Positions 33,899 through 43,039 are shown, numbered from the stretch's first letter. The stretch is DNA of 64,000 nt from Streptomyces sp. APSN-46.1 (GCF_022815725.1 NZ_JALGRF010000001.1:1178001-1242000), one strand, 5' to 3'. A program made the numbers and translations. Notes: generated from the sequence alone by a model not told the origin.

Positions 33899-35779
33899 AT
33901 GGACAGGGTCACGGGAGCGGAGTACGCGGCTGGCGCCGGCGGCGCGGCGGACGGCGCAACGGAAGGCGCGGCGGACGGCACGGCGGACGGCGGCGCCAGG
34001 CCCGGGCTCACCCGGAGACGGCTCGGTGCGCGGCTGCTCGCGCTCGGCGGTGTGCTCCTCCTGCACGCGGCGCTGCCCGGCGCGGCCGGGGCCCAGGGGA
34101 ATCCCGCCGAGCGACGCGCCTTGCAGGGCCTGCGGCTGCGGTACGGGTCGGCCCGCCAGGCCGGGTTGCTGGACCGGCACCTGGAGGGAGTGGTGGACGA
34201 GGCGCGGCGGTTCCTGGGCCCCTCCCCCGAACACCCTTACTACGCCGGGGCCGTGGTCCTCGCCGGGCGGGGCCGTACGGTCGCCCTGCACCGGGCCATG
34301 GGGTACGCCGTCCGGTACGCGGACTACGACGGGCGCACGGACCGGGTCCGGGAGTTCCCGGCGGCCGAACGCATCCCGATGGCCGAGGACACGGTGTTCG
34401 ACCTGGCCTCGCTGACCAAGCTGTTCACCTCGATCCTGGCCGTCCAGCAGATGGAGCGGGGCCGGCTGGAGCTGGAGGCTCCGGTGGTCCGGTACCTGCC
34501 GGAATTCACCGGGGGTGGCAAGGAGGTGATCACGGTCCGACAGCTGCTGACGCACACCTCGGGACTGCGCTCCTGGGCGCCCTTCTACCAGCAGTCCACG
34601 CGCGAGGGGCAGTTGAGGCTGCTGTGGTCGGTGCGACCGCAGGAGACTCCCGGGACGGTGTACCGGTACTCCGACCTGAACCTGATCTCGCTCCAGCTGC
34701 TCTTGGAACGGATCACCGGCCGCACTTTGGATGCCCTGCTCCACGACGAGATCACCGCTCCGCTCGGGATGCACCGCACTCGTTACAACCCACCGCTCTC
34801 CTGGCGCCGCGTCACCGCCGCCACCGAAGTGCAGCGACCGCCCTGGTCCGGCCTGGACCGAGGGCTGGTGTGGGGCGAGGTACACGACGAGAACGCGCAC
34901 GCCCTCGGCGGCGTCGCCGGCCACGCCGGTGTCTTCGGCACCGCCTGGGACCTGGCCGTCCTGGCCCGCACCCTGCTCGACGGCGGCGCCTACGCGGGCA
35001 GGCGCATCCTGCGCCCCGCCTCCGTCGAGCTGCTGTTCACCGACTACAACACCGCCTTCCCCGGCGACGACCACGGCCTCGGCTTCGAGCTCTACCAGCA
35101 CTGGTACATGGGCGCCATGGCCACCCCGCACTCCGCCGGGCACACCGGTTTCACCGGCACGTCCCTCGTGCTGGACCCCTCCACCGACTCCTTCCTGATC
35201 CTGCTGGGCAACTCCGTCCACCCCGTACGGACCTGGCGCGCCGGCAGCGCCCCCCGGGTCGCGGTCGGCAACCGTTTCGCCCGCGCCGTGCCGGTCCGTA
35301 CCCGGCACGGCGGCCCGGCCTGGTTCTCCGGCATCACCCCGGGCGCCTCCGGGACCCTCACCCTGCCCCCGCTCACCCCGGCCACGGCCGCCGCCCGGCT
35401 GCGCTGCGCCGTGTGGTGGGACACCGTGCCGGGCGAGGGCGCCTTCCACCTGGAGGCCTCGCCCGACGGGGAGAACTGGGAGCCGCTGCCGTTCACCACC
35501 GTACGGACCACGGGCGGCACACCGGAGGAGTGGCCGCGCGGCTCCGCCGGAGGCTGGTCCGGCCGCGTCTGGCACCGCCTCGAAGCCCCGCTCACCGCCT
35601 GGGCGGGTCGCGAGGTACGCCTGCGCTTCGGGCACACCGCGACCGGCCGCTACGTGGGGCGGGGGGTCTACGTGGATGCCGTACGGGTGACGGAGCGTGC
35701 GCGGCTCCTCTTCGCCGAGGACCGACCCCGCGACGCGGCCCTCATCGGGTCCACCGGCTGGACCAGGTCGACCGACTAG
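33899..35779 (+). CDS. Secreted serine hydrolase (class C beta-lactamase/esterase family)
   Basis: The protein is 626 residues from the ATG at 33899, with GGGAGG five bases upstream. After a disordered Ala/Gly N-terminus comes a twin-arginine-like signal (TRRRLGARLLALGGVLLLHAALPGAAGA). The catalytic SxxK is SLTK in TVFDLASLTKLF, the YxN-like motif is YSDLN, and GHTGFTGTS stands in for KTG. A ~170-residue C-terminal beta-rich domain follows (WFSGITPGASGTLTLPP ... VYVDAVRV), perhaps carbohydrate- or wall-binding. It probably acts on cell-wall peptides or esters outside the cell. Confidence 0.82.
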   Translation: MDRVTGAEYAAGAGGAADGATEGAADGTADGGARPGLTRRRLGARLLALGGVLLLHAALPGAAGAQGNPAERRALQGLRLRYGSARQAGLLDRHLEGVVDEARRFLGPSPEHPYYAGAVVLAGRGRTVALHRAMGYAVRYADYDGRTDRVREFPAAERIPMAEDTVFDLASLTKLFTSILAVQQMERGRLELEAPVVRYLPEFTGGGKEVITVRQLLTHTSGLRSWAPFYQQSTREGQLRLLWSVRPQETPGTVYRYSDLNLISLQLLLERITGRTLDALLHDEITAPLGMHRTRYNPPLSWRRVTAATEVQRPPWSGLDRGLVWGEVHDENAHALGGVAGHAGVFGTAWDLAVLARTLLDGGAYAGRRILRPASVELLFTDYNTAFPGDDHGLGFELYQHWYMGAMATPHSAGHTGFTGTSLVLDPSTDSFLILLGNSVHPVRTWRAGSAPRVAVGNRFARAVPVRTRHGGPAWFSGITPGASGTLTLPPLTPATAAARLRCAVWWDTVPGEGAFHLEASPDGENWEPLPFTTVRTTGGTPEEWPRGSAGGWSGRVWHRLEAPLTAWAGREVRLRFGHTATGRYVGRGVYVDAVRVTERARLLFAEDRPRDAALIGSTGWTRSTD

Positions 35780-35804
35780 ATCCCTGATCCGAAAACCCGG
35801 CGTC

Positions 35805-36608
35805 TCAGCCCCGGCCGCGAGGCTTCCCGCGGCGGGCGCCCTTGGCACCCTTGGCACCCTTGGCGCCGCCGGAGCCGCCCGATCCGCCGCTCCTGGGAGG
35901 CTTGCCCGTCGACTTCCCGGCGGCCGGCTTCCGCCGCGCGCCGCCGCCCGCGTCGGGGCGCTTGGCCTTCGGCTGGGCCTCCGGGGCCGGGGGCTTGCCG
36001 CGGCCACGGGAGCTGTTGACGGTCCGCCCCCGGACGATTCCGATGAACTCCTCCACCAGGTCGGTGGTTTCGTCCTCCGGCCACGACAGCGCGACGCGCG
36101 ACTCGGGGGCGTCCGTGACCGGCCGGTAGGTGAGGTCCCTGCGGTGGTGCAGGCGCGCGAGCGACTGCGGGACCACGAGCACGCCCACACCGGCCGCCAC
36201 CAGCTCGATGGCGTCCGCGGTCGTGGCGGGGCGCTCGATGGCGGGCCGCCCGGGCAGCCGCTCCCAGTCGAGGGTGTCGTCGAGGGGGTGCAGCACGATC
36301 TCGTCGGCCAGATCCTCGGTGGACACCTCTTCGACCGCCGCCACGAGGTGGTCCTTCGGGACCACGACCACCGTCGTCTCGGTGTACAGGGGGATCGCGC
36401 TGAGGGCCGTCCGGTCGATCGGCAGCCGTACGAACCCCGCGTCGGCGCCGCCGGCCCGCAGGACGCCGGGGGCCTCCTGGGGGGACACCGTGAGGAGGGT
36501 CAGCGGAACGTCGGGCAGCCGCTCGTTCCAGATCCGCACCCACTTGCTGGGCGTCACCCCTGGAACATAGGCGAGCCGGAACGAAGGAGGTACTTCCGAG
36601 CCTGTCAC
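35805..36608 (-). CDS. LysR-type substrate-binding domain protein without HTH, basic tail
   Basis: The protein is 267 residues from a GTG at 36608 without a strong ribosome site. The sequence starts directly in a LysR effector domain (FRLAYVPGVTPSKWVRIWNERLPDVPLTLL) and covers it to GIVRGRTVNSS. No winged HTH is encoded upstream, since only 58 bp separate it from the divergent gene. A ~75-residue Lys/Arg/Gly/Pro tail (GGSGGSGGAKGAKGAKGARRGKPRGRG) could bind nucleic acid. It pairs head to head with the DUF5997 gene. Confidence 0.8.
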   Translation of the reverse strand: MTGSEVPPSFRLAYVPGVTPSKWVRIWNERLPDVPLTLLTVSPQEAPGVLRAGGADAGFVRLPIDRTALSAIPLYTETTVVVVPKDHLVAAVEEVSTEDLADEIVLHPLDDTLDWERLPGRPAIERPATTADAIELVAAGVGVLVVPQSLARLHHRRDLTYRPVTDAPESRVALSWPEDETTDLVEEFIGIVRGRTVNSSRGRGKPPAPEAQPKAKRPDAGGGARRKPAAGKSTGKPPRSGGSGGSGGAKGAKGAKGARRGKPRGRG

Positions 36609-36666
36609 CCGCCCAGATTACCGGTCGTGGTCGGAGGCCTCGCACACGCTCGCTACTCTTGACACC

Positions 36667-37059
36667 ATGACGTCGCACCAGACCACCCAGACGATGAAGC
36701 CCGCGACCGCGGCCAAGAAGCTGGGTGTGTACCTCGAAGCCACACCCGCAGAGTTCCAGGAGGGTGTCGTTTCGCGCACCGAGTTGAGTGCGCTGCAGGC
36801 CGATCCGCCCCAGTGGCTGCAGGAACTGCGACAGAACGGCCCGCACCCCCGGCCGGTGGTCGCGGCCAAGCTCGGCATCTCCATCGCGGGCCTCGCGCGC
36901 GGCGGGATCACCGACCCGCTCACCACGGCGGAGATCGACGCGCTGAAGACCGAGAACCCGGAGTGGCTGCAGAAGGAGCGCGCCACCCAGGCGGAGGTCC
37001 GCAAGGAGGCCGTGCGCATCAAGGAGAAGAAGGCGGAGCGCGCGCAGAAGCAGCAGTAG
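36667..37059 (+). CDS. DUF5997 family protein
   Basis: The 130-residue soluble protein has a conserved core, TMKPATAAKKLGVYLEATPAEFQEGVVSR and QWLQELRQNGPHPRPVVAAKLGISIAGLARGG, that resembles an HTH-like fold. The C-terminus is a charged helix rich in Lys/Glu. It is divergent from the HTH-less LysR-like gene; I recall this pairing as frequent in actinobacteria. Function is unknown. Confidence 0.82.
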   Translation: MTSHQTTQTMKPATAAKKLGVYLEATPAEFQEGVVSRTELSALQADPPQWLQELRQNGPHPRPVVAAKLGISIAGLARGGITDPLTTAEIDALKTENPEWLQKERATQAEVRKEAVRIKEKKAERAQKQQ

Positions 37060-37113
37060 CCGCGCCCTGACCCACAGCGTCAGCCGCGTCACGTGGCGTG
37101 GCGCGCGACGAAG

Positions 37114-37140
37114 GTCCCCGGTGATGTGATCGCCGGGGAC
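37114..37140. terminator. Hairpin terminator after the DUF5997 gene
   Basis: GTCCCCGG and CCGGGGAC pair over 8 bp with an 11-base loop and are followed by TTTCGC. It lies 55 bp after the stop. Confidence 0.65.
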
Positions 37141-37218
37141 TTTCGCATTGCCCCGGACCGCCGTCCGCGCCCGGCATGGACCGGCATAGAACCGTGCCCC
37201 TGCGCGTTGAGAGTCGTT

Positions 37219-37242
37219 GTTGAAGTTCGTTGACCGTTCAAC
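37219..37242. promoter_or_regulatory. Inverted repeat upstream of the Ddn-type gene
   Basis: GTTGAA and TTCAAC form 6-bp arms with a 12-base spacer; an inner palindrome GTTGA-CCGT-TCAAC (37229-37242) shares the right arm. It ends 21 bp before the ATG at 37264, so a repressor here would cover the transcription start. Confidence 0.5.
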
Positions 37243-37263
37243 ACCGAAGGCAGGCATGGCGAT

Positions 37264-37740
37264 ATGACCGACATCGATTGGGACCACCCGAACGACCCCA
37301 AGACCGGCTGGGCGCTGGACCACGTCAAGCTGTACGTCGGCTCGAACGGCGCCGAGGGCCAGTACTGGAACGGCACCCAGACGCTGCTCCTCACCACGGT
37401 GGGGCGGGTCTCCGGCAATCCCGTGCGGACTCCCCTCATCTACGGTGAGGACGACGGCCGCTACTTCGTCGTCGCGTCCTCCGGCGGCGCCCCCGACCAC
37501 CCCCTCTGGTACAAGAACCTCAGCGCCCACCCCGAGGTCCGGATCCAGGTCGGGCCCGAGATCCTGCACGGGACGGCCCGCACGGCCACGCCCGAGGAGC
37601 GCACGGCGTACTGGCCGCTGATGGTCAAGCACTGGCCCTCGTACGACGAGTACCAGGCCAAGACCGAGCGGGAGATCCCGATCGTGGTGATCGAGCCGAC
37701 CGGCCGCCCCGACCGCGACCGCCAGGCCGCCCGGGCCTGA
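37264..37740 (+). CDS. Deazaflavin (F420)-dependent nitroreductase-family protein (Ddn-like)
   Basis: The 158-residue protein fits the small split-barrel Ddn family: TLLLTTVGRVSGNPVRTPLIYGEDDGRYFVVASSGGAPDHPLWYKNLSAHPEVRIQVG, then AYWPLMVKHWPSYDEYQAKT. These proteins use F420H2 to reduce quinones and nitro compounds, often at the membrane. No other F420 genes are near. It converges with the PYROXD2-like gene 20 bp away. Confidence 0.9.
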   Translation: MTDIDWDHPNDPKTGWALDHVKLYVGSNGAEGQYWNGTQTLLLTTVGRVSGNPVRTPLIYGEDDGRYFVVASSGGAPDHPLWYKNLSAHPEVRIQVGPEILHGTARTATPEERTAYWPLMVKHWPSYDEYQAKTEREIPIVVIEPTGRPDRDRQAARA

Positions 37741-37759
37741 CCCGAGCGGCCCGGTCGGT

Positions 37760-39382
37760 CTAATTCTCGCGTTCCAGGACCGCCATCGCCGCGTTGTGGC
37801 CGGGGACCCCGCTGACCCCGCCGCCGCGGATCGCGCCCGCCCCGCACAGCAGGACGTTGGCGTACGGCGTCTCCACACCCCACCGGGACCCGTCGGCCCC
37901 GTCCGCGCCGTCCCTGTACGGCCAGGACAGGTCCCGGTGGAAGATGTGGCCGCCCGGCAGCCGCAGTTCACGCTCCAGGTCCAGCGGGGTCTTGGCCTCG
38001 ATGCAGGGCCGGCCGTCCGCGTCGAGGGCGAGGCATTCGGTGATCGGCTCGGCCAGGTGCGCGTCGAGCTGGGCGAGGGTGGCGGTCAGCAGCACCTCGC
38101 GCACACCCCGGTTGTCCTTCTCGAAGAGCCGGGCCGGGGTGTGCAGGCCGAACAGCGTGAGCGTCTGGTAGCCCTGCTCCACCAGCTCCGGCCCGAGGAT
38201 CGACGGGTCGGTCAGCGAGTGGCAGTAGATCTCCGAGGGCGGTACGGAGGGCAGCTCGCCGGAGGCCGCCTCGGCGTGGGCGCGCGCGAGCTCCGCGTAC
38301 CCCTCGGCGATGTGGAAGGTGCCGCCGAAGGCCTGGCGCGGGTCCACGGACGTGTCCCGGAGCCTGGGCAGCCGCCTCAGCAGCATGTTGACCTTGAGCT
38401 GCGCGCCCTCGGCCGGGGCGGGCGGGCTCTCGCCGAGGAGGCCGGCCAGCGCCTGCGGCGAGGCGTTGACCAGGACGTTCCGCCCGACCACCCGCCCCTC
38501 CCCGGTCGCGGTACGGAAGGTCACCTCGGCCGGAGCCGTTCCGTCCGTGTCGATGCGGAGCACCTCGTGCCCGGTGGCGATGTCCGCCCCGGCGGCCCGC
38601 GCGGCGGCGGCCAGGGCGTCCGTGAGCGCGCCCATCCCGCCGACCGGGACGTCCCAGTCCCCGGTGCCGCCGCCGATGACGTGGTAGAGGAAGCATCGGT
38701 TCTGCGCGAGCGAGGGGTCGTGCGCGTCCGCGAAGGTGCCGATCAGCCCGTCCGTGAGCACCACGCCCCGCACCAGGTCGTCGGCGAAGTTCCGCTCGAC
38801 GGCCCGGCCCAGCGGCTCCTCGAAGAGCATCCGCCAGGCCGCCTCGTCGTCGATCCGGGCCCGCAGCTCCTCCCGTGTCGGCAGCGGCTCCGTCAGGGTC
38901 GGGAACACCCTCGCGGCGACCCGCCCGGTCGTCCCGTAGAAGGCGCGCCAGCTCTCGTACTCGCGCTCCGAGCCGGTCAGCCGCGCGAAGGACTCCCTGG
39001 TGCGTGCCTCGTCCCCGCCGACGAGCAGCCCGCCGGGCCGGCCGTGGCGCTCGACGGGTGTGTACGAGGAGACCGTGCGCTTGCGGACCTCGAACTTCAG
39101 CCCGAGCTCGCGGACGATCTTCGGCGGGAGCAGCGAGACCAGGTACGAGTAGCGCGACAGCCGGGCGTTCACGCCCACGAAGGGACGGGTGGAGATCGCG
39201 GCCCCGCCGGTGCGGCCGAGGCGCTCCAGGACGAGTACGGACTTCCCCGCTCGGGCCAGATAGGCGGCGGCGACCAGGCCGTTGTGCCCGCCGCCCACGA
39301 TCACCGCGTCGTACACGTCCGAACCGAAGCCGTGCGAGGGCGAGGGCGAGGCCAATGCTGGGGCCGAGGCCGAGGTCGTCAT
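37760..39382 (-). CDS. FAD-dependent phytoene-desaturase-like oxidoreductase (PYROXD2 type)
   Basis: The protein is 540 residues from the ATG at 39382. After a short Ala/Ser lead comes YDAVIVGGGHNGLVAAAYLARAGKSVLVLERLGRTGGAAIS. Other blocks are GGTGDWDVPVGGMGALTDAL and the C-terminal LLCGAGAIRGGGVSGVPGHNAAMAV. Its start overlaps the upstream kinase stop (ATGA), so the two are co-translated. The reaction is unknown; the family oxidises or isomerises hydrophobic polyenes and related compounds. Confidence 0.85.
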   Translation of the reverse strand: MTTSASAPALASPSPSHGFGSDVYDAVIVGGGHNGLVAAAYLARAGKSVLVLERLGRTGGAAISTRPFVGVNARLSRYSYLVSLLPPKIVRELGLKFEVRKRTVSSYTPVERHGRPGGLLVGGDEARTRESFARLTGSEREYESWRAFYGTTGRVAARVFPTLTEPLPTREELRARIDDEAAWRMLFEEPLGRAVERNFADDLVRGVVLTDGLIGTFADAHDPSLAQNRCFLYHVIGGGTGDWDVPVGGMGALTDALAAAARAAGADIATGHEVLRIDTDGTAPAEVTFRTATGEGRVVGRNVLVNASPQALAGLLGESPPAPAEGAQLKVNMLLRRLPRLRDTSVDPRQAFGGTFHIAEGYAELARAHAEAASGELPSVPPSEIYCHSLTDPSILGPELVEQGYQTLTLFGLHTPARLFEKDNRGVREVLLTATLAQLDAHLAEPITECLALDADGRPCIEAKTPLDLERELRLPGGHIFHRDLSWPYRDGADGADGSRWGVETPYANVLLCGAGAIRGGGVSGVPGHNAAMAVLEREN

Positions 39383-41475
39383 GGCTCTTGGTAGCACACC
39401 TGGCCGAGCCGCTCCAGACAGTGCGCCTCGTCGGCGTGGGCCGCCACGGTTTCGGGATGCTCGTCGCCGAGGGACCGTTCGCGGATGCCGGAGAGTTCCC
39501 GGTACACGGGCAGCGCCTCGTGCCAGCGGCCGAGCCTGCCGAGCGCGACGGCCAGTTCGCGGCGGCTGACCAGGGTGTCCGGGTGCCCGGCGCCGAGCAC
39601 CTCGGCCCGTACCGCGGCCACCTCGCGGGCCTCGGTCGCGGCCTCCTCCCAGCGCTCCAGCCGCCCCAGGTTGACCCCGAGGACGTGCCGGGCGCGCAGC
39701 GTCTCGGGGTCGGCGCCGCCGTAGGCCCGGGTGCGGTCGCGGACCAGGCCCCGGAACAGGTCGAGGGCCTCGGTGGCGCGGCCGGTGCGGCCGAGCGCGA
39801 TGCCGATCTCGTAGCGGGCGGCGAGGGCGTCGGGGTGGTCCCGGCCGAGCACGCGTTCGCGTACGGCCGCGACCTCGCGGAAGGCGGCCAGGGCCTCGTC
39901 CCAGCGGCCGAGGCGGCCCAGGGCGTAGGCCGCTTCGTACCGGGTCAGCAGCGTGTCGGCGTGTTCGGCGCCCAGCACGGCCGCACGGTCGGCGGCCACC
40001 TCGGCGGCGGTGCGGTGGGCGTCCTCGTAGCGGCCGAGGGCGCCCATGGCGCAGGCGAGGTTGTGACGGCAGCGCAGGGTGTCGGGGTGGCGCGGGCCCA
40101 TGGTCCGGGCGCGGGCGGCGAGCACCGCTCCGTAGATCTCGTACGCCTCGCGGTGGCGGCCCAGACGGCCCAGTTCGTACGCCTCCTCCTGGCGCGCCGC
40201 GAGGGTGTCGGGGTGGTCCGGGCCGAGCACGCGGGCGCGCCCGGCGGCCACGGTCGCGTACAGCGCGAGGGCCTCCTCGGGGCGGCCGGCCCGGCTGAGG
40301 GTGAACGCGCGGGTGTGCCCGGCGGCGAGGGCTTCGGGGTGGTCGGGGTGGTCGGCGGCGGCCGGGTCCGGGCCGGTGGGGCGCGGCAGCCCGTAGGCAG
40401 CGGTCAGCCGCGGGTCCTCGGCGGCGGCGGGCCGCAGGATCCGGTGTGCGCCGCTCACGCGGTGCGCGCCGCTGTGCCGGCCGGCGCTCCAGGAGCCGGT
40501 GAGCACGGCCCATTCGCCGCTGGCGGGGCGGGCGTCGATACCCGCCTTGCGGCCGGCGGTCATTCCCCGGGCCCACTCGGGCAGCGGGGCCTGGGCGCCG
40601 GGGAGGCCGCCGGGGCCGAGCCGGGCCTCGACGAGCTGCCGGTGCAGGTGGCGGGCGTCGCCCGGGCGCTCGTCGGGGTGTTTGGCGAGCAGGTCCAGAA
40701 CGAGCTGTTCGAAGTATCCGGGCAGCTCGGGGCGGTGCTCGCGCGGCGGTACGGGGGCCGTGTCGCGGTGCCCGACCAGGACGGACCAGGAGTCGCCGAG
40801 ATCGAAGGGCGGGGCGCCGGTGGCGATCTCGTACAGGACGCAGCCGAGGGAGTAGAGGTCGCTGCGGTGGTCGATCTCGCCGCCCGCGATCTGTTCGGGC
40901 GACATGTAGTGCGGGGTGCCCATGGCCATGCCGCCGCCGGTGAGCTTGGCGGTGAAGCCGATGTCGTGGGCGAGGCGGGCGATGCCGAAGTCGCAGATCT
41001 TCACCGTGCCGTCGGTGAGCCGCATGATGTTGGCGGGCTTGAGGTCGCGGTGGACGACGCCCTGGTCGTGGGTGTAGCCGAGGGCGGCCGCCAGCTGCTC
41101 GGCGATGTCCACGACCACGTCCACGGGGAGGGGGCGTGCCTCGTTGTCCTCCATGAGCTGGCTGAGGTTGCGGCCTTCGAGGAGTTCCATGACGAGGTAG
41201 AGCGGGCCGCCGGCGGCGCTGTCGTCACCGAAGTCGTGGACGACGGTGACGCCCCGGTGCTGGAGCGACGCGGCGACGCGCGCCTCGCGGCGGAAGCGCT
41301 CGCGCAGTACCTGGGTGAAGTGTGCGTCCTGCTCGGGCCCGATCGGCTTGAGGCATTTGACGGCGACCTGGCGGCCGAGCGATTCGTCCCGGGCCCGCCA
41401 CACCTCGCCCATGCCGCCGCGCCCGATCAGATCGAGCGACCGGTACCGGCCCTGGATCAGTCTGGACTCCGCCAT
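39379..41475 (-). CDS. Serine/threonine protein kinase with C-terminal TPR repeats
   Basis: The protein is 698 residues from the ATG at 41475. The Hanks-type kinase domain (about residues 10-275) is complete: GRGGMGEVWRA, AVKCL, VVHRDLKPANI, DFGIA, GTPHYMSPEQI and DLYSLGCVLYE. A linker leads to about eight ~42-residue TPR units of kinesin-light-chain type, each with LGPDHPDTLxAR ... LGRLGR. No membrane helix is present, so it is cytoplasmic. It is coupled to the downstream oxidoreductase and overlaps the upstream MpaB gene by 19 bp. Confidence 0.9.
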   Translation of the reverse strand: MAESRLIQGRYRSLDLIGRGGMGEVWRARDESLGRQVAVKCLKPIGPEQDAHFTQVLRERFRREARVAASLQHRGVTVVHDFGDDSAAGGPLYLVMELLEGRNLSQLMEDNEARPLPVDVVVDIAEQLAAALGYTHDQGVVHRDLKPANIMRLTDGTVKICDFGIARLAHDIGFTAKLTGGGMAMGTPHYMSPEQIAGGEIDHRSDLYSLGCVLYEIATGAPPFDLGDSWSVLVGHRDTAPVPPREHRPELPGYFEQLVLDLLAKHPDERPGDARHLHRQLVEARLGPGGLPGAQAPLPEWARGMTAGRKAGIDARPASGEWAVLTGSWSAGRHSGAHRVSGAHRILRPAAAEDPRLTAAYGLPRPTGPDPAAADHPDHPEALAAGHTRAFTLSRAGRPEEALALYATVAAGRARVLGPDHPDTLAARQEEAYELGRLGRHREAYEIYGAVLAARARTMGPRHPDTLRCRHNLACAMGALGRYEDAHRTAAEVAADRAAVLGAEHADTLLTRYEAAYALGRLGRWDEALAAFREVAAVRERVLGRDHPDALAARYEIGIALGRTGRATEALDLFRGLVRDRTRAYGGADPETLRARHVLGVNLGRLERWEEAATEAREVAAVRAEVLGAGHPDTLVSRRELAVALGRLGRWHEALPVYRELSGIRERSLGDEHPETVAAHADEAHCLERLGQVCYQEP

Positions 41476-42452
41476 GTCTTGAAGCCGCCCCCGTTGTCGT
41501 GCCGCGTCTGTCGTGCTGCGTCCCGTGCCCTCCCCGGCCGGTCCAGTATGGACGCTGATGAACGCGGTGTGTACGGCGAGGGGCGGCTCCCGGGGCCCAT
41601 GCGGCGCATCGCTTTCAAGATGTGACCTGGAGGCAGCTGCCAGCGCAGACCTGCGGGAATGCTGCGCAGGAGGCGTCCGGTGAGGCGCAGGCGCCGGGTG
41701 ACGACGCGCGGGGCCGGTGCGGGCCTCCCGTACAGCTGGTGCGCCCAGCCGGGGAGGGATCCGTACGCGAGGCCGGCGAGCGGCCGCCACAGCAGGTTTC
41801 GGCCAGGGACGAGCAGGGGTTGGACGGGCGGGCTGCGCAGGAAGGCGTCCACGTCGTGGGCGTCGGCGCCGGCCGCGAGCTCGGGCCGGACCTTCTCGAA
41901 GTAGGCGGCCAGCGCCGCGGTGTCGGCCGGCACGCCGGAGGGATCGAGGCCGACGAGGCGGGCGTTCACCCGGTTCTCGTCCACGTAGCGGTCGGCCTGG
42001 GCGGGGGTGAGGGGGATGCCGGAGCGGCGCAGGATGTGGAGGAAGCTCTCGATCTGCGCGCAATGCACCCAGAGCAGCAGCTCGGGGTCGTCGACGGGGA
42101 AGCGCTCGCCGGTGGCGGGGTCGGTGGCCGACAGCGTCCGGTGGATCTTGCGGACGTGGGCGCCGGCCCGCTCGGCGGCCTCGGTGGTGCCGTAGCTGAC
42201 CGTCCCGACGAAGTCGGCGGTACGGAGCAGCCGGCCCCAGGCGTCGTGGGCGAAGTCGCTGTTCTCCATGACCCCGCGGACCGCGCGCGGGTGCAGGGCC
42301 TGGAGGTAGAGCGCGCGGACCCCGGCGATCCACATCATGGGATCGCCGTGGCAGTGCCAGGTGACGGACCCGGGTCCGTAGAGCCCCGGGTCGGGGCCGG
42401 TGCGGGGTTCGGAGCCGCCCGCCGGGTCCGCCGCCTCAGTACTCGGCCGCAT
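41457..42452 (-). CDS. MpaB-like oxygenase (DUF2236 family)
   Basis: The protein is 331 residues from the ATG at 42452, with AGGAGGT six bases upstream. It has the family hallmarks LYLQALHPRAVRGVMENSDFAHDAWGRLLRTADFVGTVSYG and VHCAQIESFLHILRRSG, with several His residues that may bind haem. Relatives include fungal MpaB and the rubber oxygenase Lcp. It heads an operon with the kinase and PYROXD2-like genes. The substrate is unknown, but a hydrophobic one would fit. Confidence 0.82.
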   Translation of the reverse strand: MRPSTEAADPAGGSEPRTGPDPGLYGPGSVTWHCHGDPMMWIAGVRALYLQALHPRAVRGVMENSDFAHDAWGRLLRTADFVGTVSYGTTEAAERAGAHVRKIHRTLSATDPATGERFPVDDPELLLWVHCAQIESFLHILRRSGIPLTPAQADRYVDENRVNARLVGLDPSGVPADTAALAAYFEKVRPELAAGADAHDVDAFLRSPPVQPLLVPGRNLLWRPLAGLAYGSLPGWAHQLYGRPAPAPRVVTRRLRLTGRLLRSIPAGLRWQLPPGHILKAMRRMGPGSRPSPYTPRSSASILDRPGRARDAARQTRHDNGGGFKTWRSPD

Positions 42453-42543
42453 CTCACACCTCCTCGGCGAAGGCCGCCGCGTGTCAGCGAATGGCCGCGT
42501 CATCCCGGGGCCACTGTCGGCGGTCGGTCGTATCCTCACGCCC

Positions 42544-42999
42544 ATGACATCGTCTTCCCAGGACGCTCGTGATCCACTCCTTGAGGCATTGCGCGCGCTG
42601 CCGACGGACAGCCGGAACACCGCGCCTGAGACCCGGGCCCGCTTCGAATACCAGGACGAGTGCATCGCCCTCACCTTGTTGGAGCACCTCGCCGACCAGC
42701 TGGTGGGCGTACTCGTGGAGCACTCGACGGATGTGATCCTGATCCCGCGACAGGGGCTTCCGGAGCTGGTGTCCATCAAACATCGGGAACCACACCACAG
42801 TTCTGAGCCCGCGTGGACGTGGCCCGCCCTCCACAAGGACCGGGTTCTCATCGACCTGCACGGCGCCTGGCTCGCCGCGGGCAAGGCGTGCACCGTCGCC
42901 TTTTTGATGTGGCCCGTGGTCGCCCGCCGCCTTGGTCAATCTGGCCAACGCGTACGTGCTCCAGGGGGTGCGTTGGGCGGCGTGCCGGACGTCCCCTGA
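42544..42999 (+). pseudogene. Truncated DUF4297/Cap4-like nuclease N-terminus
   Basis: From the ATG at 42544 the first ~121 residues look like the start of a DUF4297 (PD-(D/E)xK) nuclease: RFEYQDECIALTLLEHLADQLVGVLVEHSTDVI ... ELVSIKHREPHHSSE ... KACTVAF. After 42905 the frame runs into Arg/Gly-rich sequence with no family resemblance. Intact relatives are several hundred residues long and some are phage-defence effectors. The fragment begins 91 bp from the divergent MpaB gene and probably marks an old deletion. The reading depends on recalled family sequence. Confidence 0.55.
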
Positions 43000-43039
43000 C
43001 CCGCGGCCGGCGGACAAGGTCCCACGGTGCGCCCAGTCC

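Noticed and set aside
32648..36190. A 1180-residue open frame on the minus strand through the serine hydrolase gene
   Set aside because: Only its C-terminal ~368 residues (from 33754) are protein-like; the rest is a GC-rich shadow of the plus-strand hydrolase gene.
37219..37242. A third KstR-type box before the Ddn-like gene
   Set aside because: The sequence has GTTGAA/TTCAAC arms, not AACnnGTT; it does not fit the KstR consensus.
37760..40576. A 938-residue frame joining the oxidoreductase to sequence over the kinase gene
   Set aside because: The part above 39382 is Arg/Pro/Gly-rich and is the shadow of the kinase TPR region.
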